A DNA stretch of 64,000 nt, from positions 12,019,883 through 12,083,882 of the forward strand of contig NC_092808.1 in assembly GCF_040954645.1 (NCBI RefSeq). The letters run 5' to 3'. Made by a program: the position numbers and the translations under genes. This DNA is from Diabrotica undecimpunctata. Taxonomy: Eukaryota; Arthropoda; Insecta; Coleoptera; Chrysomelidae. Positions 20,871 to 31,849 of the stretch are shown here, piece after piece. Within the stretch, counting starts at the first letter, position 1; every line of letters starts with the position of its first letter. The notes under the pieces were generated by a model. The model ran no database searches. It worked only from the letters and a program-made list of their open reading frames with translations, and was not told the origin of the DNA.

Positions 20871-22325
20871 CTTCTAACTCAAAGTTAACCTCATTGAATT
20901 TGGTAAACAAAACTGTTAAATAAACAATGTCGGGTTTTCATTTGATCAACATTTCTTTAAAATAGAGATTCTTAGTATCCAAAAACTGTAAAATACTTAA
21001 AAACATAACCTGCGAAACATAATCTCTAGAACACCCAGTGCATTTCGGTGAGAACGAATAATCTATGCAATTCCTTATCATTTTCTGATACAACTGTGCA
21101 AGAATTTTAGCTACTAGATACATACTAATCAGCCGCAATAAAGTCCAAATACGGCTGGTGCTTCATTTGCGGCTACTGATATTATATTTGATAAAAAGTC
21201 GCTTTTTCAGTAAAATAGTATTTAAAAACATTGAATATGGATTGTCACAAATCACAGTTAAGCAGACAGACAATTTGATTTAAAATTCTCTTTATGAAAC
21301 ATTGGATTTTATATTTAACATTTTTAAAATATCTTTTAATTAGTGATGTTGTACTTTACTTACCAGGTTTAAAGCAAAAGCAAAACAAACTTGTTATTAA
21401 AAAATCTTAGCTAAAAATTAATTTATCTCATCGCCTAACCAAAATTAAACATTTTCGCTAATATGAATCGTAGCTAGAACATTTTTATTTGTATTTCGTG
21501 ACGGTGAAAAGCCCGAGGTAAAAGCTTGATACATTTTCCCTGGTTAATCCAATTTCCTACTTGAATTTAATTATGTGTATACATAGCGTTAAAATATGAC
21601 TTTTAATTTAAAAAAGGTGGTATTAATCGCTCATAGCAGGAAATTTCATAAAGTTTCATACGACGTCGGTTCTACCTGTGGCATATTTACAGCTTTATTA
21701 ATTTGTTTAAAGTGGCGCAGTCGTGGTTTATTTTGAGGGAATATGTCGATTGTTAAAAAACTCGCACTAACATAACAAACTAGTAAATTAAAATAAGTAA
21801 TCTTCGCTCCCTTTTTATTCGTGCTGCTGGAAACTAACTAAAACGTTGCTCACGTTGTTTACAAGATTAAATTAACAAAAGTAACTACAGCATCAGTGCT
21901 GGAATGTACGTACCAAATTTTCATCACTTATTAAAAACTATATATGTACAAGACGATAAAAGGGGCAAACATTTTTATCTATTGCAAATCAATTTTCTGC
22001 GCGAATTTTCTCTTGCAAGCAAAGTTGTGGATCGAAAATAATCGTTTGTGGCAAGATAAGGGTTTCACCTTAAAGAAAAAGGTGATACTTATCCCATTTA
22101 CGGTCCAGGAAAGAACAAAACTTATGAAAAAGTCAATAATGAAATTATCTTTGTCGCAAGCAACAAGGAGAATTTCATAAATTGTACCCAGACTTTCGCA
22201 GATATGATAACCGTTTCTATACATAATTTTGAACGAATTTTAAAAGTTTTGATGAATCAGGCAAAAAACAACAAACAAATTTTAGGAAACAAGTAGATGC
22301 TACAGAACGATTTTATTTTTAATAC
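20871..22325. other. AT-rich stretch without a recognised gene
   Basis: No recognisable protein, terminus or tRNA-like head on either strand. Confidence 0.45.
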
Positions 22326-22335
22326 ATACGTTGTA

Positions 22336-22600
22336 GTCGATCGGATAGCCAAGCGGGCTGGGCGGCTGGCTTCTCCTTCGCTTCACTGCGAGAGATGTCA
22401 GTTCAATCCCCAGCTCGGTGTACGGAAAACAAAAAGGCTAACGCAGCAGTTTAAAATTCTAAATGAATCTGCGGCTTAGTCTAGAATATGCTGGTATCTG
22501 ATCGGCCTATGGTGGAGCAGTACGGCAAGAGATAAGGGCTTGCGGCTTGGTGATACTCCTCCATAGATCCCTACCGGAAGGGCGTGTGCCGCCTAAAAAC

Positions 22601-22661
<61 letters not shown>
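22336..22661 (+). mobile_element. SINE1 copy with (TA)n tail
   Basis: The tRNA-like head has A-box-like GATAGCCAAGCGGG and B-box-like CAGTTCAATCCCC. The body carries GCTAACGCAGCAGTTTAAAA, GCGGCTTAGTCTAGAATATG and CTCCATAGATCCCTACCGGA, shared with the copy at 57923. It ends in a TA tract. A 10-bp target duplication ATACGTTGTA (22326-22335 and 22662-22671) encloses head, body and TA tract, so the microsatellite is the SINE tail. Confidence 0.9.

Positions 22662-22664
<3 letters not shown>
22602..22664. repeat. (TA)n tract, tail of SINE1
   Basis: About 31 TA units following the SINE body GCCTAAAAACGG and running into the target duplication. Confidence 0.96.
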
Positions 22665-22665
<1 letters not shown>

Positions 22666-22689
22666 GTTGTAATCTCATATAGCCTTTCC

Positions 22690-24890
22690 TATTCAAATAA
22701 CCAACGAGGCTCTGACGTCCAAGTATTTACCTCGATAAGCAAACCCCCATTTACTGGCCAACGGCTTCGGGCGATTGAGTTTGTAAGTGGAAGGGTACTT
22801 ATCCTGAGATTGAGAAATTGGTCTCGAAGGCGGAAGAATCAAGAAAGTGGTCAACAGCATCAGAATGCAGAAGGCAACGAGAAACCACTGCATCAAAGGT
22901 CCCTCATGACATTTCTAGTAGAGCTATCATGGCAAACACACCTAAAGTGGAAACAGCTACTAATCATGGAATACGGAATGCAAGATTCGGCAGATGAGGT
23001 GATTCACCTCTAGATCACAGGGACTCTCAGGTCGTAAACCAGAGAAACCCCTGTGACAGAACTGGGAAAGTCTCTCTGAAAACTCAGAGTTGATTATCAA
23101 AATATGTACCTGGAATGTGAAGACAATGTATCAGGCTGGAAAACTTCATAATACCATTGAAGAAATGGCCAGACTTGAAGTAGGTATTGGGCATAAGCGA
23201 AAGGAGATGACCAAATGGAGTGCTTGTATTGTTGACAACCATATGGTATACCACTCGGGAAATGATGACGGTCAACATATGTACGGGGTTGGAGTATTCG
23301 TATCTCCTCAATTACGTCAATATGTTACAAATGTTATACCTGTTTCTGAAAGATTAATAATAATCCAACTGAATACTACTCCGGTCAAATTAAATGTTTT
23401 ACCCCAACCAGAAATAAACCAGAAGAAGAGGTAAAACAATTCTATGAGTTGTTGATAAATTAAACCAATTTGAAAAAGAAGATATAACTATTATTATGGG
23501 TGACTTGAATGCGTAAATTGGTAAAGGGAAAAGCGGTGAATTCATTGGTGATTTTGGTCTAGGGAAGAGAAATGAAAGGAGAGAAAGATTGAAACTATTT
23601 GTAGAGGAAGAAGAATTTTGCAATACTAAATACGTTCTTCAAACTACCACCCAGACGTTTGTATACTTGGGTCTCTTCGAAAGATCAATCAGGAAACATA
23701 ATCTTTTAGCACTTTCCCCTTTTAGCATTACAACAAAAAGAAAATAGATTAAGATGGTCAAAAGAGCATAAATTTCTAACAAGCATATGATTCCATAGAT
23801 CGCTTAAAACTGTGGAGTGCAATGATGGAGTTAGGCGTACCAAAGAAGCTGACCATGATTGCGCGAATGTGTGTCAACAATTCCTTTGCACAAATTAGAA
23901 TAGGAGGCAAAACTTCAAAGGCTTTCGGCATAAGCACCGGACTCAGACAGGGAGACCAGCTGTCCCCATTACTATTTAACCTAGCATTGGAATATGCAAT
24001 GCGAAAAATCTATACCAGTCAAACCAGACATAACTGCCAGAGGAGCAAAGATTATTCTCGCATTTGCAGATGATGTAGATGCAGTAGCACAGACAACACT
24101 GGAAGTTAAGGATATAGTATCGAACTTTGAAGAAGCAACACTAAGCGTAGGCCTGAAAATAAACGAAGAAAAAACTAAATACATGGTCGTATCAAAAATG
24201 GAACGACAGCGAATAAGACAAAACATTACCATAAACGATCATAATTTTGAGGTGGTCAAAGAATTCAAATACCTAGGAGCAACAATTACCAGTGAAAACA
24301 CAGGAGAACGGGAGGTTGAAATACGAATACTGGCGGGGAATAAATCATTCTTTGCCATTCAACATCTAATGAGGTCAAAGCTTCTCTCAAGGCGTGCCAA
24401 AATCCAAATGTACAAAACCATAATACGACCAGCAGTGACATATGGAAGTGAAACATGGACATTGAGAAAGAAAGAAATCAATAAGCTATTAGTATGGGAA
24501 CGCAAAATCCTGCGAATTATATATGGTCCTTGCAGGGACAGCGTGACAAATGAATGGAGGAGCAGATACAACAATAAAATAGAGACTCTCTTCGGGAAAG
24601 GAAACATCGTAAGATACATAAAAGCCAATAGATTAAGATGGGCAGGCCACGTGGTACGGAGTGATGACGACAGACTGATTAGCAATGTGTTTTGGGAAAG
24701 ACCAGATATTAGAAGATCGACAGGAAGGCCTAGAAAAAGGTAGAAAGACGCAGTCAAGGAAGACCTGGAGAAGATGGAAGTAAGGCCATGGGAAATAATA
24801 GCACAGGATCGGAATCAATGAAAGGCAATAGTAAACGCGGCAAAAACTCACGAAGAGTTGTAAAAGCCAATGATGATGATGAAAAGAGCA
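22690..24890 (+). pseudogene. RTE-like LINE with APE endonuclease and RT (family gamma)
   Basis: The endonuclease start is readable at 23094-23430 (IKICTWNVKTMYQAGKLHN, YGVGVFVS), the type often annotated as craniofacial development protein 2-like. The middle of the endonuclease and the RT fingers are largely deleted. RT resumes at 23790 (GVPKKLTMIARMCVNNS, STGLRQGDQLSPLLFNLALE), shifts frame near 23995, and continues in 23994-24743 with the active site FADDVDAVA, FKYLGATIT, RPAVTYGSETW and the C-terminal RLRWAGHVVR, RRSTGRPRK. The 3' end has an (ATG)n tail near 24875-24885. About 2.2 kb remain of a usual 3 kb or more. Non-functional. Confidence 0.87.
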
Positions 24891-24894
24891 TAAA

Positions 24895-25496
24895 GATTCG
24901 ACTCAGTCGCAATGGGATTCAATATAATGAACTGATGAATATAGACTTGAAGTGTGTGTTGGAGACAGTAGGAGTCATGTCATTCGCAGCAAAAATGAAG
25001 CTTTCCATCCCGACTGTCTGAAGAGAAAAGTCAAATTTCCTGCATTTGTCATAATCTGGGGCAGCATGTCGTCTAAAGGTGTGGGAAAGTTATATTTTAT
25101 CGATGGGATTGTAAACATGGACAAATGTTTAAATATTTTAGAAGAATCCCTTTTATCGATTATGGAACACCGTTTAACATCAGCGGAAGATTTTGTCTTC
25201 CAACAGGACGGCGCAGGTGGTCATACCTTAGAAAAGAGTTTAAAATGGATTGAAGACCATGACATACTTCTGGAATGGGTTTCTAACCATTCCGACTTGT
25301 CCTTGATAGAGACTTTGTGGCGTTAAATTAAAAAAGCTTTGAGAAATCATCCTGCAAGGTTTGTCAATGAATTGGAGGAAAAATTGTAAGAAATATGGGA
25401 TTCGTTTACATAAAAATTTTGTCAGAACTTGTTAAAAACTATACCTCGAAGAATTGTGGATGTCAATAAACATAAAGGAGATGTAACTCAGTGGTA
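24895..25496 (+). pseudogene. Tc1-like transposase, C-terminal part
   Basis: Shifted frames give RSKNEAFHPDCLKRKVKFP, then FVIIWGSMSSKGVGKLYFIDG, FVFQQDGAGGHT (second catalytic Asp; the family usually has FQQDNAPCHT) and NHSDLSLIETLW (the usual form is SPDLNPIENLW, with the catalytic acid). A stop at 25324 interrupts the final helix. The N-terminal HTH domains and the first Asp region are missing. It sits directly after the LINE tail, and its right flank is cut by the pogo element at 25525. Confidence 0.85.
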
Positions 25497-25524
25497 AACT
25501 TTCAAATTTTTTTTGTTAATATTA

Positions 25525-28096
25525 GAGGAAAGTGCCCAAATGTGGACCATCCTCCTAAAGTGGACCCCTAGTTTTCTTGGTACGTTTTAATTTGAATCGT
25601 GGCAACAATGAGTGCAAATGGTGTATTAGAGTTCCATGACTCAGTGGTGAAGTGTACAAGCCGGCTACGTCACTGATTGCTTGCCAGTCATCTTGCACGT
25701 GTGTTAGTTGTGTGGAAAGTTTTTACGTTGGTATTAGCAGGTAAGCGATTCATTCTATATATTATTTTAAATAATAGGGTTTGAGGTCATTGTTTCTCAC
25801 TAATATAGTTCATATAATGGTGTGGTTAAAAAATTATGACATTATTTAAATGTATGCTATAGTCGCTTAATCCGGACCCCCCGTAGTTGCCTAAATCGGA
25901 CCCCTTATTTTTTAGATTTAAAAATCGCTGTTATGCAACTTCACACTTCTATGATTTGCAATTTTGTTACAGATTAAAAATCAATTAAATGGGGAAGGTC
26001 GAACAGAGAAAGTGGAGTCCGTCTAAAATGCCTAAGGCCATTGATGCAGTTCGAAATAAGAAGATAGGGTGGAAAAAGGCAAGTAAATTTTTTAATGTGC
26101 AGAAGACAACGCTGATGAGATTAAGCAAAGATGAGTATGGTACGCCTATCGAAGCAGCACAAACAAAAAGAAGCAGACCTACAATATTGGGCAAAAATCT
26201 GGAAGACATTGTTGTGCAATGGAAGCATCGTTTTTTGGACTCACTAGAAGTGATTTAAGAAGAATGGCCCAGAGAAATGGCATAAATCATCCATTCAAAG
26301 AAGAAATAGCTGGTAATAAGTGGGCCAATCTATTTCTTAAACGGCACAAAACAAAACTGTCAGAAAGAAAGCCCACTGGAACATCTTATAGCAGGGCTCT
26401 TGGGTTCAATAGGGAAAATGCGCAAAAATGTTATCAACTCCTGGAGGATTTGCACGTTAAAAATGAATTTACTCCGGATAGAATCTATAACGTAGACGAG
26501 AGCGGAATTAGTGTGGTGCAGTCTAAAATACCCAAAGTTATAGCCCTTAAAGGTAAAAGGCAGATTGCTGCCCTGACATCAGGAGAGCGAGGAGCCCTTA
26601 TAACGATTGTTGCTTGTATAAATGCCACTGGCTCATTTGTACTTCCTTTAGTGACTTTTCCGAGAAAAAATATGAGTGTACAATTGAAAAAAGGAGCGCT
26701 ATCAGGAACAATTTTTGCAGTGCATCCTTCAGGTTGGATTCAAATCAACTCCTTCACTAAATGGTTGAATGATTTTATCGACTTTGTCCATCCTACAAAG
26801 GAGAAACCTGTGTTGTTACCCTTAGATGGCCATTATAGTCACACTCAAAATATTGAAGTGATCGATTTGCCAAGAACACACCATGTTACCGTTGTGTCCA
26901 TACCACCTCACTCCTCACACAAACTTCAACCTTTGGACAAAAGTTTCATGGGTCATCTCAAAACTACCCACTCAACAAGGAGCTATTTTCTGATGCCGAA
27001 TATATTGAAGAAGCAAACAAAATGCGAGATTCATCTTTCTACGAATTCATGTCAAAGCAAAAAACGGCAGCTATTGAAAGCTCTACAGCGATTAGTGAAA
27101 AATGTGTTATGACGATGAATGAATCACAAGTTAATGCAGAGTTTGACCCGAATCAAGGTAATCCTGTGTTACCATCTACATCTGACAATCCTCATAGTCC
27201 AAAATAGTCTATGATAAGCCCGTTTGAAATTACTCCTATTCCAAAAATCAAAAAAAGGACCACTAATAGGTGACGGACAGCCTGAAGTATAACAATCATG
27301 ACAGTTTCTCCTTATAAATTCAAGTTGACGGAATCTAAAAAAGCTAAAGAAGCTAAAGAAGCCATGAAAACTGAACGGCAAGAACGTGATCAAAGTTTCA
27401 AAGGCAACAGCGGCATAAAAGGTTGTTCGACAGCAGGGCCTTCTAGAAAAGGGAAAGAGATAGTAAAAATATGTCTAAATTTTGAAAAAACAAGAATCAG
27501 ACACCGAAGATGAAATCAGTGTCTCTTCTGGAACATCTGAATTGGACATTATTCCGGGAATGTCACGATCTAAAGATGATGACGCTTTGTGCATGTTTTG
27601 TGACAGAAAATATTCGGAAGATTGTAAAGACGAACTTTGGGTCTTGTGCATTGTGTTCGTTGTGGGCTCATGTGGATTGTGCTGGGGCTGATAAGGATGC
27701 CTACATATGCGATTTTTGAGGATAAATTAATAATTGTGCTAAATATTTTTGTATATTTTATGTTTTATATTGGAAATTGTTTCAATATACGTCTATTTAG
27801 GAAGTAGATCATGTTTTTTTTTATTTAATACTTTTTTTCAATTATTGGTACAACTTTATTAATAATTTTTAAGGGGGCTCACTTTTAGCAACTATTTTCC
27901 GAATTCACCAAAGGCTGGATTTTGGAAAATACATATTTTTTATATTAATTTTTAATTATTATTAATGAATGTTGAGTATAAATGAATTATACCATTATGA
28001 AGTAAATGATATGTACTTTTATAATATTTTTTTTGCTATTTTTCATACGCATGAATCGAAAAACAAAATGGGGGCCCAGTTTTAGGCATTTTCCTC
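25525..28096 (+). mobile_element. pogo-like element with both ends
   Basis: Inverted ends GAGGAAAGTGCCCAAATGTGG (left) and GAGGAAAATGCCTAAAACTGG (right, reverse complement), flanked by TA on both sides (25523-25524 and 28097-28098). Subterminal variants of TGCCTAAATCGGACCCC recur near 25880 and in inverted form near 27870-27890. Length 2572 bp with one transposase gene. The ends, target and gene agree. Confidence 0.9.
25989..27719 (+). pseudogene. pogo-like transposase gene (copy 2) with C-terminal zinc finger
   Basis: A 5'UTR intron 25741-25972 (GTAAGC...TTACAG) precedes the ATG at 25989. The N-terminal psq-type HTH (MPKAIDAVRNKKIGWKKASKFF, residues about 14-35) is followed by a frameshift near 26216. 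The CENP-B-like part (EASFFGLTRSDLRRMA, KWANLFLKRH) and the DDE core follow: RIYNVDESG, LLPLDGHYSH and LQPLDKSFMGHLK keep all three Asp. Another frameshift near 26990 leads to FYEFMSKQKTA, then a Lys/Glu-rich linker with stops. The last 40 residues form a Cys-rich finger (CMFCDRKYSED, CALCSLWAHVDCAGADKD) like those in jerky/TIGD-type insect proteins. Nearly complete but inactivated by at least three lesions. Confidence 0.88.
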
Positions 28097-28098
28097 TA

Positions 28099-28989
28099 CA
28101 TATTCTATGCGTTTTTTTATTTATTATTATTCTGTTTAATCAATACTTTCCATTACGTTTATTATCGTTTATTATTAGGAAATTTAGAAAAACTTCTAAA
28201 ATTTACGCTGCGATTTTATTTTTGTTCTCTAAAATCTAATTTTCTTATCAATCTAACGTTGGGCCAAATGATATGGAAAGGGGCTCGTAGTTGTTATAGA
28301 GTTCTTGACTATATAATACATTTTTATTGGATATGTGCGCTTATTTTTTATTGCAAATATTGTATAATAATGACTCTACACAAATTGGGTTTCAAATTAA
28401 AAAAATCATGGTTTATAAATGTCTGTTGTTAGTTATATCTAAAATAGCTAATATAACGGTTGACAAATTAGACAATCCATCACAGTGGAATCCAATCCAA
28501 CAACCGGACACCATGATTGCCCAATCGATTGGGACAACATATTATTACTCTCATACCCCTGGCATAAACGTAGACTTCGTCTCCACCCGAGCTCACTGGG
28601 GTGAAGATATCGGCAAAGTGGGTAACTTCATTACCGGCCAACGATGTGACCGTTAGCGATAATTAGCTGCGTGCAACGCAATCCGTTATACGTTATATGT
28701 CGATATGTGCTACTAATAACTCACTAATAAGCCTTTTGGTTGAATGGATAAATGTCAATTTTGCTAAATAACCTAGATAATAATTATCAGTTCAATGATA
28801 ATTAAATAAAAAGACCTTAGAAATCATGGAATAAAATTATAAAGGAAGCGTAAATTACTATAAAATAATATTAAAAAACCGTTTTAGCATATTCTGAAAA
28901 ATTCACCATATACTGAATGAATTCTGGTTGTTCTGGGTGCATTTACCATTAAAATAAATAAAATAACCCGCCGGTGTATTTATAATATA
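28099..28989. other. Stretch without a recognised gene
   Basis: An open frame at 28327-28656 (109 codons) has no similarity I recognise. Its C-terminal half, HTPGINVDFVSTRAHWGED, has more balanced codon use than its surroundings but no start context. Confidence 0.4.
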
Positions 28990-29042
28990 CAGCAGTCTAA
29001 AAGCAGTCCCAACGATGTTGGGAGGTAAGAAAACCCGTATAT

Positions 29043-30860
29043 ATGTGCTTCATTGATTTTGAAAAGGCATTTGATCGCGTTCAGCATACCAGACTAATTA
29101 CCGCCTTGCAGAGCATCCAACTAGATGAGAAAGACATCAAACTTATTGCCAAACTTTACTGGAACCAAACAGCCATTATTAATACCAACAACAGAGAATC
29201 AAAGCCAATCAGTATTGAACGAGGCGTAAGACAAGGCTGTATACTATCTCCCACCCTCTTTAACGTGTATTCTGAGAATCTATTTAGGGAAGCTTTAAAA
29301 GATCAAAAAGGAATTATCATAGGAGGAGAAATAATCAACAATATACGGTACCCCGACGATACTGTGATTCTAGCTGAAAACATCGACGATCTGCAGGAGC
29401 TAATCAATAGAGTTGACATAGAATGCACAAATTGGGGACTGTCGATAAATATCGATAAAACTAAATACATGGTGACCAGTAAAGTGGATATCGGCGCAAC
29501 CCAACTGATATTAAACCAACAACCGCTGCAGAGAGTTCAGAGATTCAAATACCTTGGATGTTGGATTACCCAAAATCTAGATCCATCCTTCGAAATTCGA
29601 TGTAGAATTGAACAGGCAAGAAACTCATTTCAAAAATTCAAGCCTCTATTATCCAATAACTCATTAAATTTGGAAATCCGTGAAAAGTTTACAAGATGTT
29701 ACGTGTGGTCTGTACTTTTGTATGGATGTGAAACTTGGACTTTAAACGCCGATATCATGAATAAAATCGAGGCGTTTGAGATGTGGTTGTATCAAAGGAT
29801 ACTAAAAATTCCATGGACTAGCAGAACTAGAAACGAAGAAGTTCTTCGAAGAATGGGACATCAACGAAGTCTATTAAATATTATTAAGAGGCGTAAACTA
29901 GAATATCTTGGACATATAATGAGAGGACCAAGATATGAGTTCCTTCGGCTAATTCTCAACGGTAAAATCGAAGGGCTCCTGCAGGGTTGTTCCACATCTC
30001 CAACCCTATTCAAAATATACTTAGAGAAAGCCTTGACTACATGGAAAAGAAAATGCGAAGGCATGGGAGTACCGGTACGGAACGAATACCTATATACATT
30101 AAGTTTTGCAGACGATCAAGTAGTGATTGCACAAGACCAAGACGACCTCAGCTACATGATGAAGAAACTACAAGAAGAATATACCAAGGCTGGCCTAGAT
30201 ATTAACCTCGCGAAAACAGAGTACCTATCTACAAGTGAAGAAGACATAGAAGATCTACAGATTGATGACAACGTAACAATCAAAGGAAAGGATAAATTCA
30301 AATACCTGGGGTTTATAATCACGAAAAAGGCAACAACAGAGGAAGAAATTACACAAAGATTAGGACAAACAAGAACAGCAATCCGACAACTTAACTCAGT
30401 ATGGTGGGATAGACACCTAAATATGAAGACAAAAACGCAGATTTATAAAACATTAGTGCGAAGTATTATGACATATGGGGCTGAAAATTGGATCATAAAC
30501 AAGAAAAACAGCAGTAAGATAGTAGCAACAGAGATGGAATGCCTGAGAAGATGCTGCAGAGTAACAAGAATGGATAGGAGAAGTAATGACGAAATAAAGC
30601 AAAGAACATCAATAGAAACGGACATACTAACATATATAGAACAAAAAAGACTAAAGTGGTATGGACATGTAAGAAGAACTAGCGACAGCAGATGGATAAA
30701 GAGAATAACCGAATGGAGCCCCATAGGAAGGAGGAAAAGAGGACGACCCCGAAAATCCTGGAGGAACGAAGTAGACGACGCCATGAGTAAGAGAGGACTA
30801 AACGATGGAGAATGGAACAACAGAGAGAGATGGAAACGGTTGAGCGAGGGAAGGCAGTGA
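29043..30860 (+). CDS. In-frame fusion of two LINE reverse transcriptases (605 codons)
   Basis: One uninterrupted frame, first ATG-type start at 29044-29046 in the FIDFEKAFD region. Residues 1-311 are the beta LINE RT (palm, thumb and Arg-rich tail). At ILNGKIEG it passes directly into LLQGCSTSPTLFKIYLEKAL of the inserted alpha LINE, followed by FADDQVVIAQ, FKYLGFIITKKATTEEEI, MTYGAENWIINKK, RLKWYGHVRRTSDSRWIKR and RRKRGRPRKSWRNEV. The junction is the 12-bp target duplication, so the fusion is an accident of insertion phase. I do not claim it is translated as a unit. Confidence 0.85.
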   Translation: MCFIDFEKAFDRVQHTRLITALQSIQLDEKDIKLIAKLYWNQTAIINTNNRESKPISIERGVRQGCILSPTLFNVYSENLFREALKDQKGIIIGGEIINNIRYPDDTVILAENIDDLQELINRVDIECTNWGLSINIDKTKYMVTSKVDIGATQLILNQQPLQRVQRFKYLGCWITQNLDPSFEIRCRIEQARNSFQKFKPLLSNNSLNLEIREKFTRCYVWSVLLYGCETWTLNADIMNKIEAFEMWLYQRILKIPWTSRTRNEEVLRRMGHQRSLLNIIKRRKLEYLGHIMRGPRYEFLRLILNGKIEGLLQGCSTSPTLFKIYLEKALTTWKRKCEGMGVPVRNEYLYTLSFADDQVVIAQDQDDLSYMMKKLQEEYTKAGLDINLAKTEYLSTSEEDIEDLQIDDNVTIKGKDKFKYLGFIITKKATTEEEITQRLGQTRTAIRQLNSVWWDRHLNMKTKTQIYKTLVRSIMTYGAENWIINKKNSSKIVATEMECLRRCCRVTRMDRRSNDEIKQRTSIETDILTYIEQKRLKWYGHVRRTSDSRWIKRITEWSPIGRRKRGRPRKSWRNEVDDAMSKRGLNDGEWNNRERWKRLSEGRQ

Positions 30861-30889
30861 ATACTGTAGAATCCCTAAATATATATATA
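29975..30889 (+). mobile_element. 5'-truncated alpha LINE inserted in the beta LINE
   Basis: 915 bp bounded by the 12-bp duplication TAAAATCGAAGG (29963-29974 and 30890-30901). It starts within the RT palm and ends GTAGAATCCCTAAATATATA, a short TA tail. The same 3' end is seen at 61950-61970. The internal frame is open to its natural stop after LSEGRQ. Confidence 0.93.
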
Positions 30890-31129
30890 TAAAATCGAAG
30901 GAAAGAAATGGATAGGACGGAAGAAACTTTCTTGGTTGAGGAATTTGCGGCAGTGGACAGGTTTGACAGCGAACCAATTGCTACACGTAGCGCAAGACCG
31001 AGATCAGTATAAAAATATTATAAGCATGGTAGTCGCCGACGTTTCGTAGGGATATGGCACTCTAAGAAGAAGAAGTCTAAAAAAATCGTATTGAATTAAT
31101 TATTTAACATCTAGTTAATTTTTTATAAA

Positions 31130-31290
31130 TGGATCTCACTGGGATATCTTGCAGAATTCTCTCTCTTCAATCCTGACCTCCCTCTTTGCATATTCCTGTA
31201 ATTTGATCGATCCATCTTGTTGGGGATCTCCCTTGTGATCTTCGGCCTTTCCATGTTTTCTGAGTCTGCTCTCATAACACGCAGAATTAA
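31130..31290 (-). pseudogene. Short LINE C-terminal relic
   Basis: The minus strand gives GRSPTRWIDQITGICKEGG, the GRP-x-x-RW-x-D motif typical of the RT C-terminal tail. It resembles RGRSPTRYTDHIV of the LINE at 61001-61535. Too short to assign. Confidence 0.5.
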
Positions 31291-31849
31291 GTGTGGCCTA
31301 AAATAATGGGACCCTCAAAACTTTTATATACTCCAACCAAAATATCAACTTTTTGTGAGTGTAATAGTTCTTTAATAAAAAATGGCGATTTTCAGATGAC
31401 CACCACCCTTTATTCTGCGAATTAGCATATCCAGAAAGTTAAACCCAAGCTTCATCTGAAAAAAAATATATCATCATTGTTTAGGTTATTATTGAATTGG
31501 CAAAACTTTACTCTTTAACTGGAAGCAACTCCTGAAGACACTTCAATTTGTAAACTTGATATTCTATGACTTTATATAACAAAAATATATTTCAAGGCAA
31601 TTAACAAGTCTTTTTTCTTAAATACATTTGCACATCGAACAAATGAAAAAAAAAACAACGTTAGGGTCGATGGAAAACAGAAACATCGGTAAGTGGTCTA
31701 CGAGACACAAGGGTTTGGAGCACACTAGTTTAGACAAACGACCACTTTCAGTTTTAGTCCAAAATTACCGGTATCTGTAAATAACTGCACAGAATTTGAC
31801 AAAACATTGTAAAAAGTGTACTTTCGAGACTTTTATCCTCAAATCTAGA
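31291..31849. other. AT-rich stretch without a recognised gene
   Basis: No recognised coding or repeat feature. Confidence 0.45.

Larger units (their letters stand above)
28990..31075 (+). pseudogene. LINE (family beta), split by a younger LINE
   Basis: The RT begins inside FIDFEKAFDRVQHTRL and has RGVRQGCILSPTLFNVYSENLF, YPDDTVILAE at the active site (Pro in place of the usual Ala), FKYLGCWIT, YGCETWTLNADI and YLGHIMRGPRYEFLRLILNGKIEG to 29974. After the inserted element it resumes at 30902 with KWIGRKKLSWLRNLRQWTG and ends near 31070 with a GAAGAAGAAG tail. Endonuclease and RT N-terminus are absent (5' truncation). Confidence 0.88.

Noticed and set aside
28327..28656. A 109-codon host gene or exon
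   Set aside because: No recognisable motif and no clear splice or promoter context; could be chance or an unrecognised repeat.
30443..30820. Long antisense open frame opposite the LINE RT
   Set aside because: Shadow of the Arg/Lys-rich RT tail; the same antisense frame appears at every copy (49863-50195, 61545-62198).
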